Under the pieces are notes generated by a model. That model was not told the origin of the DNA and did no database searches. It worked only from the letters and a program-made list of their open reading frames with translations. Positions 22,217 to 33,150 of a DNA stretch of 64,000 nt are shown here, in pieces (the first letter of the stretch is position 1; every line of letters starts with the position of its first letter). The position numbers were made by a program, and so were the translations under genes. This stretch comes from Nageia nagi (Eukaryota; Pinophyta): the NCBI GenBank assembly GCA_050084985.1, contig JBITNC010000001.1:62372001-62436000 (forward strand). Reading direction: 5' to 3'.

Positions 22217-22810
22217 GCAGTGAATCTGATGGCACGATTCATGCAAAAACCACATGTTGAACACCTCAATGCTATTAACCAAATCTTGAGGTATGTGGCA
22301 GGGACAAAGGATCTTGCTCTTAAGTATTCCAAAGTGCCCTCAATTATTCTCTCTAGGTTCTCAGATTCTAATTATGGGGGAGATAGAGATGATAGAAAAT
22401 CAACCTCTGCATATGTGTTCAGCATTGGTTCAGGTGCTATCTCTTGGGCTTCCATGAAGCAACCTACTGTGACTCTTTCTACCATCGAAGCCAAATATCA
22501 AGCCATGTCTATTGCCACCCAAGATGCTATTTGGCTGAGGCATCTTCTGAATAAAATTGGGTATGAGCAAAATGGCCCATCTCTTATCTCTTTAGACAAT
22601 AAATCAACTATCTCTTTGGCTAAGAATCCTGTATTCCATCAGAGAATCAAACATGTGGAAATCCAAGCCCATTTTATTAGGGAGAAGGTTCTAGATGACA
22701 TCATACACTTGAAGTATTGTCCATCTACTGAAAACTCTGCTGATTTATTCAGCAAGGTTAGGGATTCTCTCGGGTTGGTGAAGTTGCCCTCAAGGGGGAG
22801 TGAAGTTTGA
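22217..22810 (+). pseudogene. Copia pol 3' part: RNase H (outer element)
   Basis: Continuation of the outer pol after the nested insert, encoding the end of the RT connection and the RNase H domain to a TGA at 22808-22810. Visible blocks are SDSNYGGDRDDRKSTSAYVF (first Asp), STIEAKYQA, SLDNKSTISLA and NSADLFSK. The second catalytic acid, Glu in the usual AEY motif, is Lys here, while the inner copy keeps Glu. The frame is open over its whole length. The terminal codons overlap an AAGGGGGAGTG sequence identical to the PPT 928 bp downstream. Confidence 0.92.
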
Positions 22811-22870
22811 ACTTTTTGTTAGTGATGACAACTTCACCTCTAAGAGGCCTTTTTGATTGTACATTCTATA

Positions 22871-23245
22871 CCTCCGTGGTAAGTTTGCTCTATGTGAGAA
22901 ACTTATTGTACAATTGTTGTTATAGAGTGTTGATTATGATATACCTCCGTGGTAAGTTTGCTCTGCATGACAAACTTGTTGTACATTTTATACCTCCATG
23001 GTAAGTTTGCTCTGCATGATAAACTTGTTGTACATTTTTATACCTTTGTGGTAAGTTTGCTCTGCATGACAAACTTGTTGTACATTTTATACCTCCATGG
23101 TAAGTTTGCTCTGCATGAGAAACTTGTACAATTTTTTGAGCATATAATTAATATACCTCCGTGGTAAGTTCACTCTATGCGAAGAACTTGTTGTACATTC
23201 TATACCTCTGTGGTAAGTTTGCTCTACATGAGAAACTTGTACAAT
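22871..23245 (+). repeat. Tandem hairpin array in 3' UTR (outer Copia, 7 units)
   Basis: Seven units of about 50 bp beginning ATACCTCCGTGGT, each with an inverted repeat. Stems are at 22881-22904, 22954-22977, 23003-23026, 23053-23076, 23102-23125, 23166-23189 and 23215-23238. Most arms are AAGTTT(G)/(C)AAACTT; the sixth is AAGTTC/GAACTT, a paired change. Loops resemble CTCTGCATGA. The array lies between the pol stop and the PPT, so it is in the 3' UTR of the genomic RNA. Confidence 0.85.
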
Positions 23246-23719
23246 TTTTATGCTCTATTAATAATCAACACATATCTATATACAACAGGTGATAATGATT
23301 GATGGCTTGGCATCTCCGTGATGACTTATAGTGCACCATTGATCAGTTATTTATAAGATGGCATTATTTGATTCTCTTATTTGAATATATGATGCATCTA
23401 ACTAATTTTGTTCATGAGTTGCTTGTAGCATGCAGGATCTTCTTCAGAAATGCAGGTTACTCACCTTGTGTAAGCAAGCTCATGGAGACTCACATGTCAG
23501 CTTAAAGTTGATCGACTACTATGTACAGTGAAACCAGTTGTGGTTAATGATTGTATTGTAAACCATTTTTGTCAAATGGTAATGTAGTGAGTCTCATACT
23601 AGTTCTCAAAAAGATTCTCAAATATGTAAATGTTCTCATCTCCACTTGTATCTCTATGGAGGAGAACTCTCTCTTACTCTCTCTCTTCTCTCTTCTACGC
23701 TCTATCCCAATATTGCATT
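23246..23719 (+). other. Rest of outer 3' UTR, non-coding
   Basis: No open frame. It is closely matched by the inner element at 14066-14540, including the AGTCTCATACTAGTTCTCAA phrase and a CTCTCT-rich tract just before the PPT. Confidence 0.7.
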
Positions 23720-23728
23720 AAGGGGGAG
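23720..23728 (+). other. Polypurine tract of outer Copia
   Basis: AAGGGGGAG immediately before the 3' LTR start TGTTAG. Confidence 0.9.
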
Positions 23729-24206
23729 TGTTAGAATTTGTAATGAAATATTATGAATATCTAAACTCCTTGTAAATTCAATTAATCACTTAAAGGATAT
23801 GTAGATACCTTAAGGGATTAATTGAATTCTTTATTATGTAGAATTTGACTTTACCAAGTGGTTAGTTGGTAGGTTAAAGTTAGGTGATACATTTAATGTA
23901 ACCCTAACCTTACCCTTGGGTTAAAGAGAGGTTAGGGAGGTGCTCTCAATCTATAAATAGAGGGCCTCTCCTCTTGTAACATAACTAAGTTTTTGGAGTA
24001 AGATTACTCTACTAGTTGTGTAGGAGAGGAAGAGAATAGTTGTAAGAGGGGCATACTTGAGAATTGAGATACTAGTTGTGGATGTACTCCCAAGGAGGGA
24101 GGAACCACATTACACTTGTGTTATCTTGTGTGAATGGTGTTATCTTGTTTATGATTGAGTTTCCTAGTCTTGGTCCTTGAGGATTAGTTTAGGTCTAAAT
24201 CCTTCA
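23729..24206 (+). repeat. 3' LTR of outer Copia
   Basis: 478 bp, TGTTAG...CCTTCA. About nine substitutions from the 5' LTR by eye. Followed by the ATTAT duplication at 24207-24211. Confidence 0.95.
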
Positions 24207-24211
24207 ATTAT
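24207..24211. repeat. Right target-site duplication of outer Copia (ATTAT)
   Basis: Matches 7168-7172. Confidence 0.9.
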
Positions 24212-24770
24212 CATACCATTGCTTGCCACCTTCTTATATAACTCATTCACAACACTCCTTAGCTAGTATCCTTTACTATTTATTGCAATACACTATCATC
24301 AATAATAAAACCACAATCAATTGTAATATTAAATTATCAACCACTATTAAATATAATCAATTTTAATATGCCATTCACAATCATTATGGAATAACATTAT
24401 CAAATTTCAAGTACTTATTAGAGTACAAGGCCTCTATCACTAGATAATCACAACTACCTATTATGCCTTTCTTAGTCATGTTTTTAAGGTTTTTCAACTC
24501 TAAAATATCTTAAACTCCTCTATTAAGTGTATAAATTCTACATAATAGTCAATTCCTATCATAGGAATTCAAAGAAAATAATTCATTATTCTTGGGATGA
24601 ATCAATATGCATGAATTGTTGAATTTCATCTCCATGAAGGTTATCTTGAGATGAGGAAGCTCTAAACTTCATTGCTTAATAACCTTAATGAAGTGTTATC
24701 TCATGGGTAGTGATGATTGCGACATATGCATAAAATATATTTTTAAAAATTAAATCCTTAAATTTTAAGT

Positions 24771-24930
24771 AGATGTAATTATGAGGAGTAAATCCAAACA
24801 TTATAACCTTTGCAAGCATTCTTCCAACATATTATGTCATGGGAGCTCTAGAAGAGGGTATGTACATCCATATAAGAGGGTATTATTTGATAATATGCAT
24901 GATGTAGACATGGTTTCATCATAAGATATA
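24771..24930 (+). pseudogene. PPR pseudogene fragment
   Basis: Plus-strand translation contains GVNPNIITFASILP followed by GALEEGMYIH, then FDNMHDVDMVSS. This is the usual order in plant PLS-class PPR proteins (a motif end, the next motif's start and a D-x-D-x-V-S block), but with an internal deletion and stops. It is a relic of a gene for an organellar RNA-binding protein. Confidence 0.65.
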
Positions 24931-25383
24931 CATAAAACATAATCCAAATAATTGTCAATGTTGAATTACTCAATATAATAATATATAATTTCATTAAAAA
25001 TATGTTAATCTTGTAATATTGGGACTTTTTTGAATGTTGGATGATTGTATTCTATTTTGCTATCATCCTTGACATATCCCATATTCTTACATGTATATGA
25101 TTGCTTGAATTATGGAGATGGAAAGACTCTATTGGATTTTGTATTTAAGATTTCTTATGATTTAGGTATGATGGATAGTGTTTATGTGATGATTATTGAT
25201 GATTGACTAATGGATGTTTGTTGTGGAAATGGAATGAAGGCTTGTCTAGTAATTAAATTATTTTAGAAAATTCTTTTACTACCATGATCTAGTAGTTCTA
25301 TTGCACAAAATAATTTTATTGAACATAATGTTCATGTGATATTAAATAAAAAATACATTAAATGAGTATGTTAATTATTTTAT

Positions 25384-25545
25384 AGAATATCTCATCAAAC
25401 TTATTTATCATGGAATGCAATGATCACAAGATATGCAAAAAATAAATTTTATAAAAGAATCCCATAGACTATTAAGGAGATGCAATTGTTAGGTGTAAAG
25501 ATATAATCTATGTTTTCATTAATGGCATTAATTTTTAGTAATAGA
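25384..25545 (+). pseudogene. PPR pseudogene fragment
   Basis: Reads LSWNAMITRYAKN, then a worn segment, then EMQLLGVK with stops. This is the S-W-N-A-M-I and E-M-Q-L-x-G-V-K pattern of plant PPR proteins. It may belong to the same decayed gene as 24771-24930. Confidence 0.6.
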
Positions 25546-26639
25546 AAAACATTTGGAGTTTTTAGGGGCCTCCAAAACCTTGACAAAGATTTTATCTTTA
25601 GCATTTGTAACCTACAAGAAAACATAAGTGAAATCTCAAAGTGTTGTATTATGCTTCCTATGATTTAGCTAACAATACATATCAACATCAACTCAAAAAA
25701 AAAACTAGTATAAACTAATAGGATTAGAACAAATCCTTCTAAAACTAGATAAGACTATCCATTTAGGTCTAAGATAATTTTTAGCAAAACTAGTATACTT
25801 TACTTCACAAAGAAGGTTGTAGTACTTTAAGCATTGAACACTTGGCCCAAATTAGGGCCTAACTACTAAGTATTGATCCCATTTTCCTTTGGGAAGAAGA
25901 AGCTTCTTTCTTTAAAATTATTTTAAAAATATTATTATAAATCCTTTTCCACATGACTTATTTAAAGGATGGATTATTTCTTACCTTATCAAAGACTAGT
26001 CTCTTTCATCCTTTCTATAGTATTGCTTCTGCTAGCATCCAGTTGTAGGTGTGCTTATCTTTTACTAGTTCTAGTGGGATCCCCTCATTATTTTTATTTC
26101 CTTATTTCATGGTAGTTTTATGGAGTTTTACTGGATCCTTTGGATCTCCTTTCACTACTAGATCCTCTAATTAAATTTTATCACAATCTCCCATTTCTTC
26201 TTGATGCTTTCTTTCTTAATAAATTTTAGAAGGTATGAGACTATCCAAATCAATTTCTTAAGAGTCAATTTATTTTTCATAATCAATATCTATACCTATG
26301 GATGCCTTCTTCTCTTCTACCATGTGCTTCCTTTTATCCTAGGGATCTTTATTTTTTCCCTTACTTTTATTTTGTGCTTCACTCTATGCTATTTTGGTTG
26401 TTTGGGAATATTCTATTACTTTCCTCTATTTTCATTAAAGCCTCCATCTATTTGTTTCCCTCTTTCTAATGGTTCTCAGTTATCCATAAATCTCATAGCC
26501 TTATCCTTTCTCCTTATCTTAGTTTCTTTGCTTGCTTACTCTTGGCCATTAGCTCCTTTGGTGGGTGTGTTCTACCTTTTTCCTTACCCACTATTTATTG
26601 ATGTTCACCAACATTATTCTAGCATGTATCACAATGAGA
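25546..26639. other. Stretch without a recognisable gene
   Basis: AT-rich. The 164-codon open frame at 26201-26695 is Phe/Leu-rich because the strand is T-rich; it shows no family signature, and I do not treat it as a gene. Confidence 0.5.
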
Positions 26640-27609
26640 TTTTTAGAATAAGGTATATTAATATATCAAAGAGTAGTTCAAAAATTGTTTTTTAGTGAAT
26701 GTTATAGTTATAAATTTCCTAATATACATTAATGAATAATGTAGAAGAAACATATAAGGAATAAGAATTATTTGAAAGAGGATACACATATGGTTTCATG
26801 GGTTGCAATTATTAGAGGATATACAACTCATGGATACAATATTGATAACCTTAAACTCTTTCACCTAATGAAGCTACACTTGGAAATTAGTTATAACAAC
26901 AAACTTTTATATTACTTGGTAAATAACAATAATAGCATGACCAAATCTTATTGGATTATTTCTAGGATGAATCATTATAAATACATTAGATATGTATGCT
27001 ATCTTGATTAACCTTTGAACTTCATTAACAAAATGCACATAAAATGGCAGTCCTAGAGGAAGGTATGAACATCCATCAAAGAGTAATTAAAAATAATTTT
27101 TCATTGAATGTTGTGGTTGTAAACTCCCTAATAAAAATTGATACAAAATATGGAAAAGTATATAAGACTAAAAAATTGATGGATAAGATGTATGTTGTAG
27201 ACATAATTTTATGGATTATAATGATTAGAGGATATGTAATTCATGGCTCCAACAAGGATTCCCTTAAATTATTTCATGTAATGAAGCTAGAATTTGGAAC
27301 CAAACCTAATAATATAAACTTTGTATTACTTAGGAAACAAACCTAATAGAAATATTAAATCTTTTTGAATTATTTTTTAGTTATTGAACTTGTTGGCCAT
27401 GTTAGATAACTTAAGGAAGCTTTGAAATTCACTGGAAAAATGCCATAAAATGGTAGCTCTAGAAGAAGGTATGGACATACATCAAAGAGTAGTTAAAAAT
27501 TATTTTTCATCAAATATTATGATTGTAAACTCCCAAGTAGACATTATACAAAATTTGGAAGAGTACACAAGGTATCAAAATTATTTGACAAGACGTATGA
27601 TGTAGATAT
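26640..27609 (+). pseudogene. Tandem PPR-derived pseudogene array, left part
   Basis: Units of about 410 bp begin near 26651, 27061 and 27469, each opening with a GMNIHQRV-like phrase. A unit continues with VVVNSLI, LMDKMYVVDIILWIIMIRGY, HGSNKDSLKLFHVMKLE and TKPNNINFVL, then an E-domain-like MNHY and GYLEEALNFI tail. These are plant PPR and E-motif signatures. Fragments remain open at 26772-27011 and 27044-27346; stops fall elsewhere. The third unit is cut at 27609 by a Copia insertion and resumes at 32441. Confidence 0.8.
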
Positions 27610-28112
27610 TATTGGAAATATAGCGTAATATTAAAATAAAAATTATGGCTATAAGAATATTTTTTAGAAATTGATAATGTCTTATATAAGTAATATGTAG
27701 GACAATCATACACCTTCAAATTCTACAAAATCTAGAAAAATAATGGGATCAAATGGACACTCGAGTCAAAAGTTATGGCCAAAATACGGAGACATATTTC
27801 CCAAGCTATTTTTATTAGTTTTCTTCTTAATTTAATATATGTAATAACTATAATTAATTTAGATTTAAAAAATGATATGAGATAAGGTTAGTGATTAATT
27901 TTTTGAGTTTGGTGTTGTCTACTTAATCCAATTTTTTGGGTTTTTCTATAAACTCTATTTATAGTTTTGTTGTGTGAGAGCTCTATAGAGCTCAATTGAA
28001 TATTGTACTAAAACATTGCTAAACTTATGTCAAAATTCATAATATAAGAAAGGCAAAGGAAATTTTCAATCTAATTTTCTCTATATACTTGTGTATTTAT
28101 TTTAATTCTTCA
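27610..28112 (+). repeat. 5' LTR of old Copia
   Basis: Starts TATTGG (TGTTGG in the 3' copy) and ends CTTCA. Shares blocks such as GGACACTYGAGTCAAAA and AATGATATGAGATA with 31967-32440, with many substitutions and small indels. Confidence 0.8.
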
Positions 28113-28228
28113 TTTGCTATTAAAGCTTGGGTGATTGGGAGTTGTGTTTGAGAAACCATGAGATTTGTCAATGGAAAACTTTATGAAAATTTTCTTAGAT
28201 ATCATAGTTCCTATTGTAGAAGGTTATA

Positions 28229-29010
28229 ATGGCTAGATATAACAATTTCATTATGATCCTTAAATTTTATGGATCCAATTAGAACTTTGGGAGCATCATA
28301 ATGAGAATTATTCTAAAAGGAAAAGGTTTTGGGAGATTGTAGAAGATGAATACAATGAACTAAAGGATTGGAATGCATTATCTATGGATCCAAAGAAGGA
28401 TATGGAAGATAAATATATGAAGAATAACTTAGCATTGGCCTTAATCCATTCAGCTCTATATGAGAGCCTCTTTCCTAAAATTTTTACATGTGCCTTAGCT
28501 CAAGAAGCCTAGAAGTTATTGAACAAAAACTATGAGGGGATTGAAATAGTCAATGAGGTCAAGTTACAAACCTTGCATAAAGATTTCAATAACCTAAAGT
28601 AAGAGGAGAATGAAATGGTAGAAGATTACTACATTTGTATAAAATATATGGTTAATAAAATGGCCACATTAAGATAAAATATTGAGAAAGAGGTGATTAT
28701 ATAGAAGGTTCTTCAAACCATTACAAAAAAATTTTGATAGTGCAACCTTGATCATAGAGGAGACCAAAGATTTATCAAATATGGACATAGATTCACTCAT
28801 TGATACTCTTATAGCCCTTAAGGAGAGTATTTCTAAGAGAAATCAAGATATAATCAAAGGAAATGTTCCTATAGAGGAATAAGCATTATCTACAAAAGGA
28901 ATGAGGGATCTGGATGAGTTGGTTGTGGCTTTAGAGGTAGAGGTCACAATGGTAGAGGAGGTTGAAGAGGAGCTAGAGGTTGAAGAAGATCTCAATCTCA
29001 AGATGAAGAT
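28229..29010 (+). pseudogene. Copia gag (broken)
   Basis: Begins with ATG at 28229 (MARYNNFIM). Blocks typical of the UBN2/Copia gag follow, including ALALIHSALYESLFPKI and EVKLQTLHKDFNNLK. An Arg/Gly-rich tail region (about 28900-28990) is partly repetitive (AGAGGTAGAGGT-like). The structural protein would form the particle. In-frame stops occur at several sites, for example in the segment after ALAQEA (about 28510). Confidence 0.75.
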
Positions 29011-29069
29011 TTTGAATAACCTCATGCAATAAGAGGAGATCCACTATACATGGAAGAGAAAGAGAAGGT

Positions 29070-29850
29070 AGTGATATAAGAAATGTATAATGTTATCACT
29101 ATAACTAATATGGGCATTACAAAAGAGATTATAGGCTAAAGAAGTTAGCTCACTATGGTGAGGAGGATTATGGGTATGAGGAAGATACCCTATTTTGTAT
29201 GATTGAAAAACCACTAGTAGATCAAGCTCTCCTCTCTACATGAAATTATTTTATGGAGTGGATCCTAGATAGCGAGTCCACAAATCACATGATTGGGGAA
29301 AAAGATATTTTCTCTACACTCGATTCTTCCTACCAATCTAGTATCAGTTTGGGAGATGAGAAGAGTCTAGAGGTTGTAGCAAATGGAGAGATGGAGGTTC
29401 CTACTAGGAAAGGCAAGATGAAAGTAAAGGATATTTATTGTGTACCCCATTTGAAACATTCTTTGATGAGCATAGGTCAAATATTAGAGAAGGATTATAA
29501 GCTTATTTTTAAATATAAGATGTGTAAGATTTTTGATAAAAGAAGGAAGTTTTTAACCATTATCAAGATGTTAAATAATAAACTCTCCCCTCTATGATTT
29601 ATTGATTAAGGGGGATAGATGGCATTTTCTAGAGTAAAAGGTAAAAAGAGCTTGTGGAATTTAAGGTTTGGGTACCTAAATTATAAGAGTTTGAGTATGC
29701 TTTCACCACTTGTTTATGGTTTGCTAAAAGTGGAAGTGTCCAAGGAGATCTACGAGGGTTGTGCATTAGGAAAACATGCCAAAGAAAAGTTCCCACATGG
29801 TGAACCATTAAGGGCCAAATATCCATCATATAAGAAATTATATTTTGAAT
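29070..29850 (+). pseudogene. Copia knuckle, protease and GAG-pre-integrase (broken)
   Basis: A worn CCHC-like HYKRDYRLKK segment (about 29110-29140) precedes the protease, WILDSESTNHM at about 29259-29291, where the catalytic DSG is DSE. The protease continues as GDEKSLEVVANGEMEVP and HLKHSLMSIGQI. The GAG-pre-integrase domain follows at 29619-29850 (LWNLRFGYLNYKSLSML, GCALGKHAKEKFP). The integrase core that should come next is missing. Confidence 0.8.
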
Positions 29851-31960
29851 AGATTTCCTTTGAAATGTTTAGATAATGTAATCCCTCATGAGTATTGGTA
29901 TGGGAAAAAGCCTAATATCAATCATTTTAAGGTACTTTTATGCTTAGGATTTTTTCCATATAAATGATGAGAATAGGAGAAAATTAGATGCAAATTTTGA
30001 GAAGTGTGTGTTTATTGTCTACAATGAGCTTTCCAAAGCTTACAAATTTTATAATCTTGTTACTCATAGAATGAAGGGGGGAATTAAAGTTATAGTTCTC
30101 AAAAAATTATCTATAGATGATATTTTTGGTGATATTTTTGTTGAGGGGGTATAAATAAGAAGTGTTTTATTATAGCCTAGATGAGTACAAAGGGGCAGTA
30201 CATCCTATTTTGGAAGTCCAAAAAGAAATAATCCTAAGTCTTTACCATTACCACTAGAAAAAGGTAAAGGAAAAAGGTTGATGAAGGACCACCCTAAGGA
30301 TGTAATGCTTGATAAAAAAATTCAATAAGATATTGACCAAAAGTGCAATTATAGATTTGAACTCTATGATTTAGAGATTAGAAAAGTTGCACATATATGG
30401 AGATGATGATAGTGGTAGGTTAAAAGGTGATGTTAATTATGCATTGATTTCTACATTTAATAATATTTTGAAACTTCCTATATATTCTATAGAACCTTTC
30501 AATTTTGAACAAACATGTACTAATAAAGTTTAGTTGAAGGTAATGAAAGAATATATGGATAGCATTGAGAAGCATAGTACTTGGGCATTGGTCAATTTTC
30601 CCAATAATAGAAATATTGTAGGGTATAAATGGGTTTACAAAATAAATATGAATAGTTATGGATCAATTGAGAGGTATAAGGCACAATTGGTTGCATAATG
30701 CTTCACTCAAAAATATGGGTTGGACTATGAGGAGACCTTTCTTCCAATGGAAAGGCAAGAGATAGTTAGGATGTTGCTATCAATGGTAGCACACAAGCAG
30801 TGGAAAGTCCATCACATGGATGTTAAAAATGGCTTCCTAAATGGTTCTTTAGATGAGGAGATTTATGTGTAACAACCATAGGGATTTTTTATTTTAAGAA
30901 AAGAAGATAAAATCTATAGGTTAAGGAAAGCTCTATATGGGCTAAAGTAGGCCCCAAGAGCTTGGTATTCTAGAATACATAATTAATTCCTACAATATGA
31001 TTTTGAATGGAGAAAAGGAAAACCTACTCTATATTATAAGAGGCAAGGTAATAATATTTTGATTATTTGTCTTTATGTTGATGATATGCTCTATATGAAA
31101 AGTATTTTAGTATTGATTAATACATTTAAGGAGGATATGAAGAAATAATTTGATATGAGTGATTTAGGCTTGATGAGTTATTTCCTAGGAATGGAGGTAC
31201 ATTAGTGTAGTAGTTAAATCTTTGTGTGTCAATCAAAGCATGTTAGAGATATGTTGAAAAGGTTTGGATTAAATGAGAGAAAACCTATAGCAACTATAAT
31301 TGCATGTGGAGAAGTATTGAGTCTATATGATGAAGCAAAGAATGAAAATAAAATGGAGTACAAAAGTATAATGGATAGCCTCATGATTTTGTGTAATAGT
31401 AAGGCCAAATATTTATTTTTTTGTTTCTCAATGTTCTAGGTACATGGTCGATCCATCACAATTACAAGTGAAGGAAAAAAAGAGGACACTAAGATATGTG
31501 ATGTTAGCAATTGGGTAAGTAACATAGATGACAAAAAGATCATGAGTGGAAAATGCTTCTCCTTAGGATTAGGATTGATTACATAGAGTTCCAAGAAGTA
31601 GGCCACCATTGTTTTGTATTCTATAGAAGCTAAATATATTACACTGATATCAACAAGTGCATAAGCTTTGTGTATTAGGAAAGTGCTAGCAGATATTAGG
31701 AAGAAGCAAGGGACTCCTACAACTTTATTTTGTGAAAACCAAATTTCCATCAAGTTCATACATAATCCTATCCACCATTCTAGGTCCAAGCATTTTAAAA
31801 TCAATTATTTCTTCATTATGTACATGGTGGATAAGGAATAGGTGAAACTGAGTTATTTGTCAACACAATATCAAGTAGAATACATATTCATGAAGAAAGT
31901 AGTAAGGACTTAGTATTTGCTACTAAGGGACCTAATTATGAGTCCCCTTACTAGCAAGGG
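29851..31960 (+). pseudogene. Copia pol: integrase C-terminus, RT and RNase H (broken)
   Basis: Sequence resumes after the missing integrase core with the PHEYWYGKKPNINHFK block (about 29885-29930), the integrase C-terminal side. RT then runs about 30520-31250, with NIVGYKWVYK, VHHMDVKNGFLNG and the catalytic YVDD at 31074-31085. RNase H runs about 31440-31920, with IDDKKIMSGKCF and IEAKYI (Glu to Lys in the usual AEY). It ends at the AAGGGAGAGAA polypurine tract before the 3' LTR. Numerous stops, many at Gln positions. Confidence 0.8.
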
Positions 31961-31966
31961 AGAGAA

Positions 31967-32440
31967 TGTTGGAAAAATGGCCTAACATTAAGATAAAATT
32001 TTAGGCTATAAGATGATGTTCTTAGCCTTTTATAATATCTTACTTAAGTAAGATGTAGGAAAATCATAGAGCTTCACATTCTATAAAATTTGTACAAATA
32101 AGAGGCTCAAATGGACACTTGAGTCAAAATTTATGGCCAAAATATGTAGACATATTTCTTAGGCTATTTTTAGTAGTTTGCTTCTTAATTTAGTAGATGT
32201 AATAACCACCATTGATGTAGATTCAACAAATGATATGAGATAGGGTTAAGGCTTGGTCTATTTAGTTTGGTGTTGTGTATTTAAGCTAGTTTTTCTGGTT
32301 TTTCTTTGAACTCTCTTTGTAGTTTTATTGTGTGAGAGATTTATATTTATGCCAAAATTCAGAATATAAGAAAGGCCAAGGCCAAGGCCAATCTAATTTG
32401 CTCCATATACTTGTCATTGTGTATTTCTTTTAATTATTCA
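31967..32440 (+). repeat. 3' LTR of old Copia
   Basis: 474 bp, TGTTGGAAAA...TTATTCA, preceded by a polypurine tract and followed by AATAT. Homologous to 27610-28112. Confidence 0.82.
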
Positions 32441-33150
32441 AATATAATCTCATAGATTGCAATGATTCAAGTATATGCAATTGATGGCTACAATAAGGCT
32501 ACCCTTAAAAATTTTCATATTATGAAGCTACACTTGGAAACTAACCTAACAACATAACCTTTCTATTACTTGGGAACCAACACTAGGAACCAATACTAAG
32601 AGTGTGAACAATCTTTAGTACAACATTATTGGGATGAATTATTATACATTCATTATTGAACTTCTCGGTCCAATAATTTATCTTGAGGAAGCTTTGAACT
32701 TCATCAGTAAAAAGCACTTAAAATAAAAGTTCTATAAAGTATGGAAATATGTAGTAGTTGAAAATAGGTTTCATTTAACTTTATGTTTATAAATTTTGTA
32801 ATAAACATGGATAAAAAATATGAAAGAATACATAAGGCTCATGAATTTTTTGAAAATATACATGATGTAGATATGCTTTTATGAATTGTAATGATTAGAG
32901 GATATGCAATTAATGGATACAAAAAGGATGACCTTAAAGTATTTCATATAATGAATCTACACTTGGAAGCCAACCCTAACAACATAAAATTTATATTACT
33001 TGGAAACTAACCCTAATAGCATGATCAAATCTTAATGTATTATTCATGGGATAGATCATTACATATGGATTGTTGAACATATTGGCCATGTAGGATATCT
33101 TGAGGAATCTTTTAACTTCATTATCAAAATTCCCATAATACTTGAATCAG
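32441..33150 (+). pseudogene. Tandem PPR-derived pseudogene array, right part
   Basis: Completion of the unit cut at 27609 (Trp now a TAG stop in IS-W-IAMI, then YAIDGYNKATLKIFHIMKLH) plus another full unit from about 32738. The latter reads KAHEFFENIHDVDM, VMIRGYAINGYKKDDLKVFH and ends near 33150 with an NFIIKIP-like tail. Same family and order as 26640-27609. Multiple stops, no functional product. Confidence 0.75.

Larger units (their letters stand above)
7173..24206 (+). mobile_element. Outer Copia LTR retrotransposon, interrupted by a nested Copia
   Basis: Complete but disabled Ty1/Copia element with 478-bp LTRs (7173-7650 and 23729-24206), a PBS for initiator-Met tRNA, gag-pol, PPT and matching 5-bp target duplications. 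It spans 17,034 bp because a second element of the same family sits inside pol at 13568-22211. Without it the element is about 8.4 kb, large for Copia, owing to a 2.6-kb leader and a 0.9-kb 3' UTR. By eye the two LTRs differ at about 9 of 478 positions, so insertion is fairly recent. Gag, protease, integrase and RNase H all carry disabling changes. Confidence 0.95.
27610..32440 (+). mobile_element. Old Copia retrotransposon inserted in the PPR array
   Basis: A 4,831-bp Copia element with diverged LTRs (27610-28112 and 31967-32440), a worn PBS at 28113-28127, gag, protease, a partial integrase, RT and RNase H. Flanks are GATAT (27605-27609) and AATAT (32441-32445), a target duplication with one change. 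Removing the element rejoins the PPR reading frame (DVDI then IS). LTR divergence is clearly far greater than in the Copia pair to the left, so it is old. Confidence 0.88.

Noticed and set aside
22871-23245. CRISPR-like array or ordinary minisatellite
   Set aside because: No unique spacers. The units sit in a retrotransposon 3' UTR and stem arms covary, so a structured RNA array fits better than either.
26201-26695. A 164-residue hydrophobic membrane protein
   Set aside because: Phe/Leu/Ile-rich because the strand is T-rich. No signature, no supported start, and no conserved neighbour.
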